The notes under the pieces are model-generated. The model searched no databases. It saw only the letters and a list, made by a program, of their open reading frames with translations, and was not told where the DNA came from. Source: Chloroflexota bacterium (lineage in GTDB: Bacteria; Chloroflexota; Limnocylindria; Limnocylindrales; CSP1-4). Taken from it: a stretch of 28,859 nucleotides of DNA. Shown here piece after piece: positions 15,530 to 22,436 of the stretch (position 1 is the first letter of the stretch; each line of letters opens with the position of its first letter). The stretch spans positions 1-28,859 of the forward strand of contig JAJYNP010000154.1 in assembly GCA_021786265.1 (NCBI GenBank). Reading direction: 5' to 3'. Position numbers and translations under genes: made by a program.

Positions 15530-16045
15530 TCAGTCGTGGCCGAGGAACAGGTAGGAACGCCAGCCCTGGTTGCGGGGGTCCGCGAGGTACGGGGTGAACA
15601 GCGAGTACACGTCGCTCCGGGGCTCGACGGGCGGGCGCAGCAGCCGCATGTGGGCCTCGTCGGGCAGGCGGCCACCCTTGTGGTGATTGCAGCTGCGGCA
15701 CGCCGTCACGAGGTTCTCCCAGGTGTGCTGGCCGCCGCGATGCCGCGGGGTCACGTGGTCGACGGTCAGGTCGCTCCCGTGGTGCCCGCAGTACTGGCAG
15801 GTGTGGCCGTCGCGCACGAGGATCTCGCGGCGGGAGAGCTTGACGCGCGGCCGCGGCCGCCGGATGCGGTGCTGCAGCCGGATCACGCTCGGGGCCCGGA
15901 ACGTGGCACGCGGAGTGCGGATTTCGACGTGGTCGTACTCCAGGATCTCGGCCTTCTCGCCGAAGAGCAGCCGGAACGCGCGCCGCACGTCGCAGACGTT
16001 GAGCGGCTCGTAGTCCGCGTTCAGGACCAGGACGTTGCTATCCAT
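15530..16045 (-). CDS. HNH endonuclease
   Basis: A 171-residue HNH nuclease of a small family that is near-universal in Actinobacteria and Chloroflexota. The N-terminal 70 residues (VLVLNADYEPLNVCDVRRAF, VIRLQHRIRRPRPRVKLSRR) are typical of that group. The HNH core has the zinc knuckle pair Cys83-x2-Cys86 and Cys116-x2-Cys119, catalytic Asp96-His97 in LTVDHVTPRHRGG, and Asn111 in WENLV, with the closing NHHKGGR. All expected catalytic residues are present. The biological role of the family is not established; it is normally chromosomal and not part of an obvious mobile element. The ATG at 16045 begins MDSNVLVLN; the upstream open frame is repeat-rich and not protein-like. It is the first gene of the run toward galE. 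Confidence 0.88.
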   Translation of the reverse strand: MDSNVLVLNADYEPLNVCDVRRAFRLLFGEKAEILEYDHVEIRTPRATFRAPSVIRLQHRIRRPRPRVKLSRREILVRDGHTCQYCGHHGSDLTVDHVTPRHRGGQHTWENLVTACRSCNHHKGGRLPDEAHMRLLRPPVEPRSDVYSLFTPYLADPRNQGWRSYLFLGHD

Positions 16046-16175
16046 GCAGAGCTCACGCCACCACCTGGTTCCGCATCGTAGCAGAGGCGCGTCGAGGTGC
16101 CGGCGGCGGGATACGGGCCATCGCCGCGACGCGGGACACGACGCCGGCGGCGACATGGGGCTCGACGCCGGCGGC

Positions 16176-16231
16176 GCAGCCCACCGCCGGCCGTGCCGCA
16201 GCCCACCGCCGGCCGTGCCGCAGCCCACCGC
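16176..16231. repeat. 22-bp tandem repeat, about 2.5 copies, in intergenic DNA
   Basis: A 22-base unit beginning gcagcccaccgcc starts at 16176 and 16198 as identical copies, then at 16220 for about 12 bases. It lies in the 235-base gap (16046-16280) between the start of the HNH gene and the stop of the PIN gene. Nothing else was recognised in that gap. Any promoter for the HNH operon should be here, but none is clear. Confidence 0.85.
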
Positions 16232-16280
16232 GAGGCGGACGATCACGCCGCCGTGTGGCAGGGCGCCGACCCCATCGGGC

Positions 16281-16676
16281 TCATCCCGGAGCCCTCGCCG
16301 GCAGCCCGAGCAGCCTCGCCGCCTCGACCATCCGAGCGTCGTAGGTCACGATCGCCTCGAGGTCGTCACCGATGCTCAGGGCGGTCGCGAGGTGGACGGC
16401 GTCGAGCGTGCGGAGGACCCGCGGCTCGAGGACGCCCGCGGCGTCAAGGACCCGATCGTCGATCCCGATGAGGTCGATGCGGCGCAGCCCGTCGCGGACA
16501 GCGGCCAGGGCCTCCGGCCCGAGGTGGCGGACCGCCCGCAGCGCCTCCGTTCGCAGCAGGGCCGAGGAGACCCGGCGCGCACGGTGGTCCGCGAGGAACG
16601 TCCTGAGCGCCCCGGATCCGTCTTCCTCGACAACGACCTTGACGAACGCCGACGTGTCGAGATAGAGGGCCGTCAC
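16281..16676 (-). CDS. PIN-domain ribonuclease toxin, VapC-like
   Basis: A 131-residue PIN protein typical of VapC toxins. The acidic quartet is intact: Asp7 (LYLDTSA), Glu44 (LLRTEALRA), Asp92 (TLDAVHLATA) and Asp113 (VTYDARM). The opening TALYLDTSAFVKVVVEEDGS is characteristic of VapC proteins paired with Phd/YefM antitoxins. Its ATG at 16676 overlaps the antitoxin stop by 4 bases (ATGA). The expected activity is sequence- or structure-specific RNA cleavage that stops growth when the antitoxin is degraded. It is not closely related by eye to the other PIN protein at 2809-3249, so the two pairs are probably independent acquisitions and not duplicates. Confidence 0.9.
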   Translation of the reverse strand: MTALYLDTSAFVKVVVEEDGSGALRTFLADHRARRVSSALLRTEALRAVRHLGPEALAAVRDGLRRIDLIGIDDRVLDAAGVLEPRVLRTLDAVHLATALSIGDDLEAIVTYDARMVEAARLLGLPARAPG

Positions 16677-16945
16677 TCGGTCCGGTCCTCGGACACGATC
16701 TGCGACGGAGCCCGTGCGCCCTCCGGGAGCCGGAGCGGAACGATGTCCAGGAGATCCGCGTCCGCCCGACGCAGGAGACCCTCGCGCTCGAGCCTGGCCA
16801 GACCGCTGGGCATCGTCTGCAGCAGCACGGCAACCGGGCGCCCCCGGTCCGTGACCTCGAACGTTTCTCCGCTTGCCACTCTCCGCAAGATGCTGCTGGC
16901 CTGGCGACGGAGCTCTCGCACGCCCACGCGGTCCATGTGCGACAT
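16673..16945 (-). CDS. Phd/YefM-type antitoxin
   Basis: A 90-residue protein. Residues 5-45 fit the Phd/YefM DNA-binding fold: VGVRELRRQASSILRRVASG, then ETFEVTDRGRPVAVLL, the family hallmark. The rest (46-90) is the toxin-wrapping tail, with Leu-rich and acidic segments. The ATG at 16945 (MSHMDRVG) has AGGTG 7 bases upstream; an ATG three codons further in is possible, and an extension to 16966 lacks such a site. It is the promoter-proximal gene of the pair and likely represses its own promoter. Some relatives act with MazF or RelE, but here the partner is clearly the PIN protein. Confidence 0.87.
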   Translation of the reverse strand: MSHMDRVGVRELRRQASSILRRVASGETFEVTDRGRPVAVLLQTMPSGLARLEREGLLRRADADLLDIVPLRLPEGARAPSQIVSEDRTE

Positions 16946-17000
16946 GGTAGCACCTGACGGAACCACGGCGCGTGCCTCGGCGAGACCCGCGGCCTCTTAC

Positions 17001-17813
17001 TCAGCCGTCTTCCGGCTCGGGCGCCCACGCGGGGCGCCGCTTCTCCAGGAACGCGCGCAGCCCCTCCTGTCCCTCCTCGGTCACCCGCTGTTCCGCGATG
17101 CGACGCGCCGTGAGCGAGCGGGTCGACTCGTGCGGCAGCCCGCGAATCTCCCTGACGATCGCCTTTGCGGCACGGACCGCCGTCGGCCCCGACTGCAGGA
17201 GGTCGGCGACGGCCGCCTCGACCGCCCGATCCAGTGCGGCATCGCCCTCGACCACCTCGTGGACCAGCCCGATCCGGACGGCCCGCGTGGCGTCGAACCT
17301 GCGACCTGAGGGGAACAGCGCCCGCGCGTGCGTCTCGCCGATCTTCGCGACCACGAACGGGGCGATGACGGCCGGCAGGATGCCGAGCCGCGTCTCGGTG
17401 AACCCGAACCGCGTGCCGGCCTCGGCGATGACCAGGTCGCTGACGGCGCACAGGCCCATGCCCCCACCGAGCGCGGCGCCGTGGACGCGCGCGATCACGG
17501 GCACCGGGCATCGGTCGATCGCGTCGAGCATCGCAGAGAGCGCCATCGCGTCGGCCTCGTTCTGCTCGCGGGTGAGCCCGGCCGAGTCGCGCATCCACGC
17601 GACATCCGCGCCGGCACAGAAGGAGGCTCCTTCTCCGCGCAGAACCAGGGCACGCAGCGCCGCGGGACCCTCGTTCGAGAGCCGGACGAACGCCTGGTGC
17701 AGGGCGCCGATCGTGATCGCATCGAGCGCGTTGTGGACGTGCGGGCGATCGAGCACGACGTGGGCGACGACACCGCCCGCCCCGACCCGCTCGATCCGTA
17801 CCGGCTCGCTCAT
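17001..17813 (-). CDS. Enoyl-CoA hydratase, methylglutaconyl-CoA hydratase (LiuC)-like
   Basis: A 270-residue crotonase-fold enzyme. The oxyanion-hole segments are FCAGADVAWM at 65-74 and GAALGGGMGL at 112-121. The first catalytic Glu of classical crotonase (GGGxE) is Gly here, while the second is kept as Glu140 in FGFTETRLGILPAV. The stretch ILPAVIAPFVVAKIGE and RFDATRAVRIGLVHEVV are the pattern I associate with LiuC-type methylglutaconyl-CoA hydratases of leucine and isoprenoid breakdown, where GGGxG is also usual. No other leucine-degradation gene is visible nearby, so the substrate stays open. The ATG at 17813 overlaps the stop of the MOSC-GNAT gene (ATGA), so the two are translationally coupled. 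Confidence 0.85.
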   Translation of the reverse strand: MSEPVRIERVGAGGVVAHVVLDRPHVHNALDAITIGALHQAFVRLSNEGPAALRALVLRGEGASFCAGADVAWMRDSAGLTREQNEADAMALSAMLDAIDRCPVPVIARVHGAALGGGMGLCAVSDLVIAEAGTRFGFTETRLGILPAVIAPFVVAKIGETHARALFPSGRRFDATRAVRIGLVHEVVEGDAALDRAVEAAVADLLQSGPTAVRAAKAIVREIRGLPHESTRSLTARRIAEQRVTEEGQEGLRAFLEKRRPAWAPEPEDG

Positions 17814-19240
17814 GCGGGAACCCCCGTGCCAGCCGGGTCGGGGTCCCGGGCGGTCCCGTTGTCGCGCGCCGCCCCGCCGTCCCCGGCGGCCTCGTGGTCC
17901 CGCGCGGCCCCGTCCCACCGGAAGGAGTGCCGCGTCCAGATCCGTCGCAGACCCATGCGGACCATGTTCCGCTCGGACGGCCCGTCCTGTCGCGCCCAGC
18001 CCGCCACCACGTCGCAGCCGAGCTCGGCGGCCGTCCTGGCGCGCGCGGCGATCAGCGCGGCATGCACGCCGCGGTTGCGGAACGCAGGCAGCACGCACCC
18101 GGGCCCCAGGCCACCCACCCTGCGATGCACGAAGAGCCCACCGGCCCCGGCCGGTTCGCCGTCGATCTCGGCGAGGAAGAGATGCACCCGGTGATCGAGG
18201 GCGATCGCAGGCGCCGATGCGAGCCAGGCTTCAGCGAGCACCCCATCGAACTCGAAGCCCGCCACCACCGTGCGCTCCCAGCTCAGTGCCTCGTCCGGAT
18301 CGACGCGGCGGATCGCGAGCCCCTCGACGCGTGGTGCGTCGCCGATGTCGACCGGCGCGCCTGCGAGGACCGAGCCCGTTCGTTCCGCGACCGCGCCGGG
18401 CCACGGCGGCTCCGCCGAGATCACCCAGCCGGCCACGCGGTGGCGCTCGAAGAACGACTGGACGTCCGGGAGCAGGTGCGGGATCCGGCGCAGCCCGAGC
18501 GCCAGGTTGAAGTTCTCGTCGGGCACGGATGGCGTGGCGGCGATCCCCAGCTCCCCGTCGTCCCGGATCCGGACGTCGACGCCGCCCGCGACGGCCGCGC
18601 GCCACGACACCAGCATGTACGCGCGCTCGTTCGAGTCCAGGCGGTCGAGGAGCACGTGGGTGGCCGCGTCCGAGTCGGGGAGGGGCGGGAGGACGCGCAC
18701 CGGATCGCCCGGTCGGACCACTCCCTCGGCGAGGACGCGGGCATAGAGCCGGCTGTCGAGAGGGTGCGTCCTGATCGAGATCCGGGAGATGCGTTCGTCG
18801 AGGAAGCTCTCCCGGATCGTGTCGCATGGATTCGCCGGCGAGGTGATCTCCAGCACCAGCGCATCCCCCACCGCGAGCCGGTCGCCCGTCGCGAGGGTCG
18901 ACAGCTCGAGCCCCTCGAGCGTCAGGTTCTCGCCGACCGACCCGGGGAAGATGGGGTGACCCTCGGCCCGCACGCGGCCGATCGCCTCCATCGAGTAGAG
19001 GCAAACGGCGCGAAATGGGCCGCCGTGGACGGTGCGATCTGTGTGCGCGTCGCCTTCCAGCCCGAGCCTGCCGACCCGGGCCGACTCGACCGGGCGCTTG
19101 GGGACGCCGCCCGGGGAGGTGTTGACCCGGACGACGCGGGCCTGCGCGACGGGCAGGGGAGAGGCCGCCGCGCGTCCCGCGCGAGGCATGCCAGCGGCCT
19201 GGGGCGAGCCAGCGTCCGGCCCGGGTTCGGGGTCCAGCAT
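17810..19240 (-). CDS. MOSC domain-GNAT acetyltransferase fusion protein
   Basis: A 476-residue two-domain protein. Residues about 30-185 are a MOSC domain, as in YiiM/YuaD proteins and the C-terminus of molybdenum-cofactor sulfurases: GLEGDAHTDRTVHGGPFRAVCLYS at 60-83, FPGSVGENLTLEGL at 98-111, and the conserved Cys139 in EITSPANPCDTIR. These proteins are thought to carry or transfer sulfur for metal cofactors or bind related ligands. Residues about 300-440 are a GNAT domain, with the acetyl-CoA loop in LPAFRNRGVHAALI at 384-397 and CDVVAGWARQDGPSERNMVRMGL after it. The tail is low complexity (ARDHEAAGDGGAARDNGTARD). The ATG at 19240 is the first plausible start; one at 19189 is an alternative. 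It overlaps the hydratase gene downstream. I know of no characterised fusion of this kind. Confidence 0.82.
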   Translation of the reverse strand: MLDPEPGPDAGSPQAAGMPRAGRAAASPLPVAQARVVRVNTSPGGVPKRPVESARVGRLGLEGDAHTDRTVHGGPFRAVCLYSMEAIGRVRAEGHPIFPGSVGENLTLEGLELSTLATGDRLAVGDALVLEITSPANPCDTIRESFLDERISRISIRTHPLDSRLYARVLAEGVVRPGDPVRVLPPLPDSDAATHVLLDRLDSNERAYMLVSWRAAVAGGVDVRIRDDGELGIAATPSVPDENFNLALGLRRIPHLLPDVQSFFERHRVAGWVISAEPPWPGAVAERTGSVLAGAPVDIGDAPRVEGLAIRRVDPDEALSWERTVVAGFEFDGVLAEAWLASAPAIALDHRVHLFLAEIDGEPAGAGGLFVHRRVGGLGPGCVLPAFRNRGVHAALIAARARTAAELGCDVVAGWARQDGPSERNMVRMGLRRIWTRHSFRWDGAARDHEAAGDGGAARDNGTARDPDPAGTGVPA

Positions 19241-19269
19241 GGCCGCGATGATAGGGGCACGGTGGCGTG

Positions 19270-20142
19270 TCAACCCGACGAGACGGTGCCGCCGCCTGCG
19301 AGCACGTCGTTGGCTGCGCGCGCGTTCCCGTCCGTGGACTCGCCGGCGGCCGGGATCACCACGATCGACGCCGCGACGCACCCGCCGAGGAGCGCCAGCG
19401 ACAGCAGGGACGCCGCCGGATCGGGCACGCCGCTGTCGCACCCCGCGCTCTCTCCCTGGCCGAGCGGGCCGACCGTGACGCTCCCCCCGTTCGCGCCGGT
19501 GCCCGGGACGGTCGTCGCCGTCACCGCTCCGTTGCGGCTGGTCCAGCAGACCGTCGTCGCGTTCAGGATCGGGGTCGCCCATGCCGCCGCCGCGAGCCCG
19601 ACGACCAGCAGCACGCCGCCGACGGTGCGTGTCGCCCTGCGCCACGAGTGTGCAGCCACGCCGTGGCGGGCGAGCAGCCCGAGGCCCCACCCGGCGAACA
19701 GCAGGGGAAGCGCCCAGACGGCGGCGAAGAAGCCGGCTGCCATCGCCGCCACGACCAGGGGCAACAACAGGACCGCGCCTCCGAGCGCGATGCGCCGTCC
19801 TCGCTCGCCGAGGCCCCATGCCGCGCCGAGCAGCAGCACCGCGGCGGGGACCAGGACCAGGGTGACCATGCTGAACGCCGTGAAGGAGAGCGCCCCGGCG
19901 AGGAACCCGGCCGCGACGAGGAGGGCCGGCCGGCCGCGCAGGGCGACCATGCCGACGATCGCCGGGGAGGCATAGGCGGCCGCGATCGCCAGCCCGCCGA
20001 GCTGCTCCGAGCCGATCCCTCCGTGCACCGACGCGCCGCGACCGACCAGGACGAGCGCGGCGAGTGCGGCGTCAATCGAGATGGCGACGAGCACACCCGC
20101 CCGCCCGGCCGCTGGCTCCTCTGGCGTCTCCCGTTCTTTCAC
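19270..20142 (-). CDS. Integral membrane protein of unknown function
   Basis: A 290-residue hydrophobic protein that I do not recognise. Starting from the GTG at 20142 (VKERETPEEPAAGRAG), a short polar N-terminus leads into roughly eight or nine membrane-spanning stretches, for example GVLVAISIDAALAALVLVG, LALLGGCVAASIVVIPAAG and a central block of Ala/Val/Leu. Between the last two spans is a soluble segment of about 50 residues with two Cys (VCWTSRNG, SAGCDSGV), which if external could form a disulfide. The frame is open far upstream, but the DNA there reads as the divergent regulator gene, so I place the start just after the AT-rich divergent promoter region. Its neighbour across that region is a GbsR/MarR-type regulator, which may control it. 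Confidence 0.7.
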   Translation of the reverse strand: MKERETPEEPAAGRAGVLVAISIDAALAALVLVGRGASVHGGIGSEQLGGLAIAAAYASPAIVGMVALRGRPALLVAAGFLAGALSFTAFSMVTLVLVPAAVLLLGAAWGLGERGRRIALGGAVLLLPLVVAAMAAGFFAAVWALPLLFAGWGLGLLARHGVAAHSWRRATRTVGGVLLVVGLAAAAWATPILNATTVCWTSRNGAVTATTVPGTGANGGSVTVGPLGQGESAGCDSGVPDPAASLLSLALLGGCVAASIVVIPAAGESTDGNARAANDVLAGGGTVSSG

Positions 20143-20222
20143 GCTATGCTTATGTAGCAGATTATCGATCCGTACGACGGGATGAACGCCGCCGGTATGG
20201 CACAAGAACACGCTACTGTCAA
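20137..20222. promoter_or_regulatory. Divergent promoter region, membrane protein / GbsR-like regulator
   Basis: The most AT-rich patch of the surrounding DNA. On the plus strand TTTCAC (20137-20142), a 17-base spacer and GATTAT (20160-20165) form a fair sigma-70-type promoter about 16 bases ahead of the regulator ATG at 20182. The same bases read on the minus strand give GATAAT (20166-20161), 18 bases before the GTG of the membrane protein gene. A TTGACA also lies on the minus strand at 20222-20217, with a weak CATACC 17 bases on. The overlapping -10 elements imply that the two directions compete. The elements were found by eye only. Confidence 0.4.
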
Positions 20223-21309
20223 GGCGCATGTTTGGGATGTGTGGGCCGGCCCTGCACCTGCGCCAGGGATGCCCCGGACGCCGCCCGTGGCCCGCGGGGT
20301 CGGCCGGCCGCTGCGTTCGAGGACGCTTCATGTGCCCGCGCTCCACACGAGATCGCCACACCCGAACGCGCCGTCCGCGACGACCCCGGAGTCCCACGCG
20401 GTCGCCCTTGCAGGAGCGGCGCCGGAACCTCGCGCGGTCGATGTGGCACGGGCCACCGCCGGCGAGGCGGTCCCGGGGACCGCCGGGGACGCGCCCCGGG
20501 CGACCACCGTCGAGCGCCCGGTGCGGCACCCCGATCTCTCGGCGGCCGGTGGCCTTCTGGCGGCGGTGCCGGACCAGCCTCCGACCTCCGAGCCCGAACG
20601 CTCCGCGGCCTCGGTTGACGCCGAATCGATCCGGCGCGAGCTCGCGACCGCCTGGGGTGAAGTCGGGTCGACGTGGGGGTTCCCGCCGGCGACCGCCCGC
20701 GTCCACGGCTACCTGCTCGCTCATTGGCGGCCGCTGACCGAGCGCGAGATCCGGCTCGCCCTCGGGCTCAGCCACCGGGCCACCGGCCTGGCGCTCGCGG
20801 AGTCGGTCGCGTGGGGGCTCGTGGAGCGGGTGCCGGAGCCGCGGCGCGCCGGTAGTCGAGGCCCGGCCGGTGCTGCGTGGGCAGCGGCGGGCGACCACTG
20901 GCGGTGGTTCGGAAGAGTGGTCGAGCAGCGACGCATGCGGGAGGGCGACCCGGCCGTCGAGGCGATCGAGCGCGCGTCGTCCGCGGCCCGGGTTGCCGCC
21001 GACGCTGATCCGGCGGATCCCGAGGTGGCCGACCTGCGGGACTGGCTCGCAGGCTTCCTGGCGTTCGTGCGGCTCTTCGATCGGGTGGCCGCGCTCGTGG
21101 CCCGGGTGCCGCCGCGCAACCTGGAACGTGCGATGTGGCTCGTCGGACAGGTGCCCGACGACGGGGCGCTGCGGATGCTCGACCTGCTGGCTGCACTGCC
21201 CGACGAGGACGTGCTTCCCCTCGTGGATGGACTGGGCCGGCTCTCTCCCGCCGCCGCCTCACGGGCCGTGGGGCTCTTCGCGGGCGTGCTCCGGCGTCTG
21301 GCGGGGTGA
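20182..21309 (+). CDS. GbsR/MarR-like transcriptional regulator with long N-terminal extension
   Basis: A frame of 375 codons; residues from about 150 on are convincing. WGFPPATARVHGYLLAHWRPLTEREIRLALGLSHRATGLALAESVAWGLVERV is a winged-helix DNA-binding domain of the GbsR type (MarR superfamily), the group that includes repressors of choline/glycine-betaine genes. A helical C-terminal part follows (WFGRVVEQRRMREGD, LRDWLAGFLAFVRLFDRVAALV, ALRMLDLLAALPDEDVLPLVDGL), probably for dimerisation. The first 120-140 residues are Ala/Pro/Arg-rich without visible fold, so the true start could be later. I kept the ATG at 20182 because a candidate promoter ends just before it; no Shine-Dalgarno sequence is clear, and ATGs at 20197 and 20269 are alternatives. 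It is divergent from the membrane protein gene and convergent with the UDG gene. Confidence 0.7.
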   Translation: MNAAGMAQEHATVKAHVWDVWAGPAPAPGMPRTPPVARGVGRPLRSRTLHVPALHTRSPHPNAPSATTPESHAVALAGAAPEPRAVDVARATAGEAVPGTAGDAPRATTVERPVRHPDLSAAGGLLAAVPDQPPTSEPERSAASVDAESIRRELATAWGEVGSTWGFPPATARVHGYLLAHWRPLTEREIRLALGLSHRATGLALAESVAWGLVERVPEPRRAGSRGPAGAAWAAAGDHWRWFGRVVEQRRMREGDPAVEAIERASSAARVAADADPADPEVADLRDWLAGFLAFVRLFDRVAALVARVPPRNLERAMWLVGQVPDDGALRMLDLLAALPDEDVLPLVDGLGRLSPAAASRAVGLFAGVLRRLAG

Positions 21310-21351
21310 GGCAGATCCCAGGGTTTACACGGGCTGGCAGCTCAGCCTGTC

Positions 21352-21402
21352 CCGGTCCGGCCGGGCGTGCCCCTTCAGCCGGTCGCCGGTCCGGCCGGGC
21401 GT
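21352..21402. repeat. Direct 17-bp repeat at the end of the UDG gene
   Basis: ccggtccggccgggcgt occurs at 21352-21368 and 21386-21402, separated by 17 bases. The right copy lies inside the last codons of the UDG gene (encoding PAGP), and the left one just past its stop, as if the 3' end had been duplicated. It may also influence termination between the two convergent genes. Confidence 0.75.
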
Positions 21403-22403
21403 TCGGCGAGCGATCGCGCCAGCGCAAGCACCTCGTCGACCATCGCGGGCGTCAGCCGGCCCGTGAACGTGTTCTGCTGGCTGGGGTGGAAGCAGCCCAG
21501 GAGCGTGTACGGCCCGACCCGCGCCTGGGCCGCGTGCCCGAACCTGGGCCGTGGCCGGGCCCGATGCCCCAGCGACGCCAGCGCGCGCAGGCTGGCGTCC
21601 CACCCGAAGGCGCCGAGCGCCACGATCACGCGAACCTCGGTGAGCAGCCGCAGCTCGCGGACCAGGTACGGCAGGCAGCGGTCGCGCTCCGAGGGCAACG
21701 GCTTGTTCCCGGGCGGTGCGCAGCGGACAGCCGCCGCGACGTAAGCGCCCCGCACCTCCAGCCCGTCCTCGACCGAGACGGAGGTGGGCTGGTTCGCGAG
21801 ACCGGCGCGATACATCGCCGCATAGAGGACGTCGCCCGATCGATCGCCGGTGAAGACGCGGCCGGTTCGGTTGCCGCCGTGCGCCGCGGGCGCGAGGCCC
21901 AGGATGACGATGCGTGCCGCGGGGTCCCCGAACCCCGGCACGGGACGCGCCCAGTAGGTCCAGCTCGCGAACCGCGTGACCTTCTCGCGCCCGACCTGCT
22001 CGCGCCACGCGACGAGCCGGGGGCACGCGCGGCAGGTGACGATGTCGGCGGTGACGTCCCCGAGGGCTCGGTCTGCCACGAATTCGAGGGGCGCGATGAG
22101 GCCGCGGGCGGCGGACCCGGGCGTGGTGGAGGCCTGGGCCGCCTCGGGTGTCTCGGGTGCGCCGCGTTCTTCGCGCGCCTCGCGCGCCTCGGGTGCCTCG
22201 GGCGCCTCGGGCGCCTCGCGTGCGCCTCTCGCCTGGGGCGCGCCGCGCGCTTCGTCGGGCTCTGGGGCTTCGGGCGCGCCGCGCGCCTCGGGCGCCTCGC
22301 GTGCGCCGCGCGCTTCGTCGGGCTCTTCGTCGCCGAATGTCCCGCCGCGGGCCGCAGCAGCGTCGCGCCGTCGATGGCGTGGGTCGGCAGTCGGGGACGG
22401 CAT
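21375..22403 (-). CDS. Uracil-DNA glycosylase, family 5 (UDGb-like), with E/A/R/P-rich N-terminus
   Basis: A 342-residue base-excision-repair enzyme that removes uracil and related deaminated bases from DNA. The catalytic core (about 105-335) has motif A GLAPAAHGGNRTGRVFTGD at 169-187 and motif B HPSQQNTFTGRLTP at 306-319, the combination typical of family 5 enzymes, which lack the usual catalytic Asp/Asn in motif A. Cys124, Cys127, Cys228 and Cys243 are positioned to hold the [4Fe-4S] cluster. Before this comes an unusual segment (26-90) of repeated EARGAPEAPE-like units, probably disordered. The ATG at 22403 is preferred; a GTG two codons earlier is possible, and no ribosome binding site decides it. 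Translation from a start nearer the core cannot be excluded, but I see no better one. Confidence 0.88.
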   Translation of the reverse strand: MPSPTADPRHRRRDAAAARGGTFGDEEPDEARGAREAPEARGAPEAPEPDEARGAPQARGAREAPEAPEAPEAREAREERGAPETPEAAQASTTPGSAARGLIAPLEFVADRALGDVTADIVTCRACPRLVAWREQVGREKVTRFASWTYWARPVPGFGDPAARIVILGLAPAAHGGNRTGRVFTGDRSGDVLYAAMYRAGLANQPTSVSVEDGLEVRGAYVAAAVRCAPPGNKPLPSERDRCLPYLVRELRLLTEVRVIVALGAFGWDASLRALASLGHRARPRPRFGHAAQARVGPYTLLGCFHPSQQNTFTGRLTPAMVDEVLALARSLAERPAGPATG

Positions 22404-22436
22404 CCGCACGACTCTACAACCGGCACGAGCCTGGTC

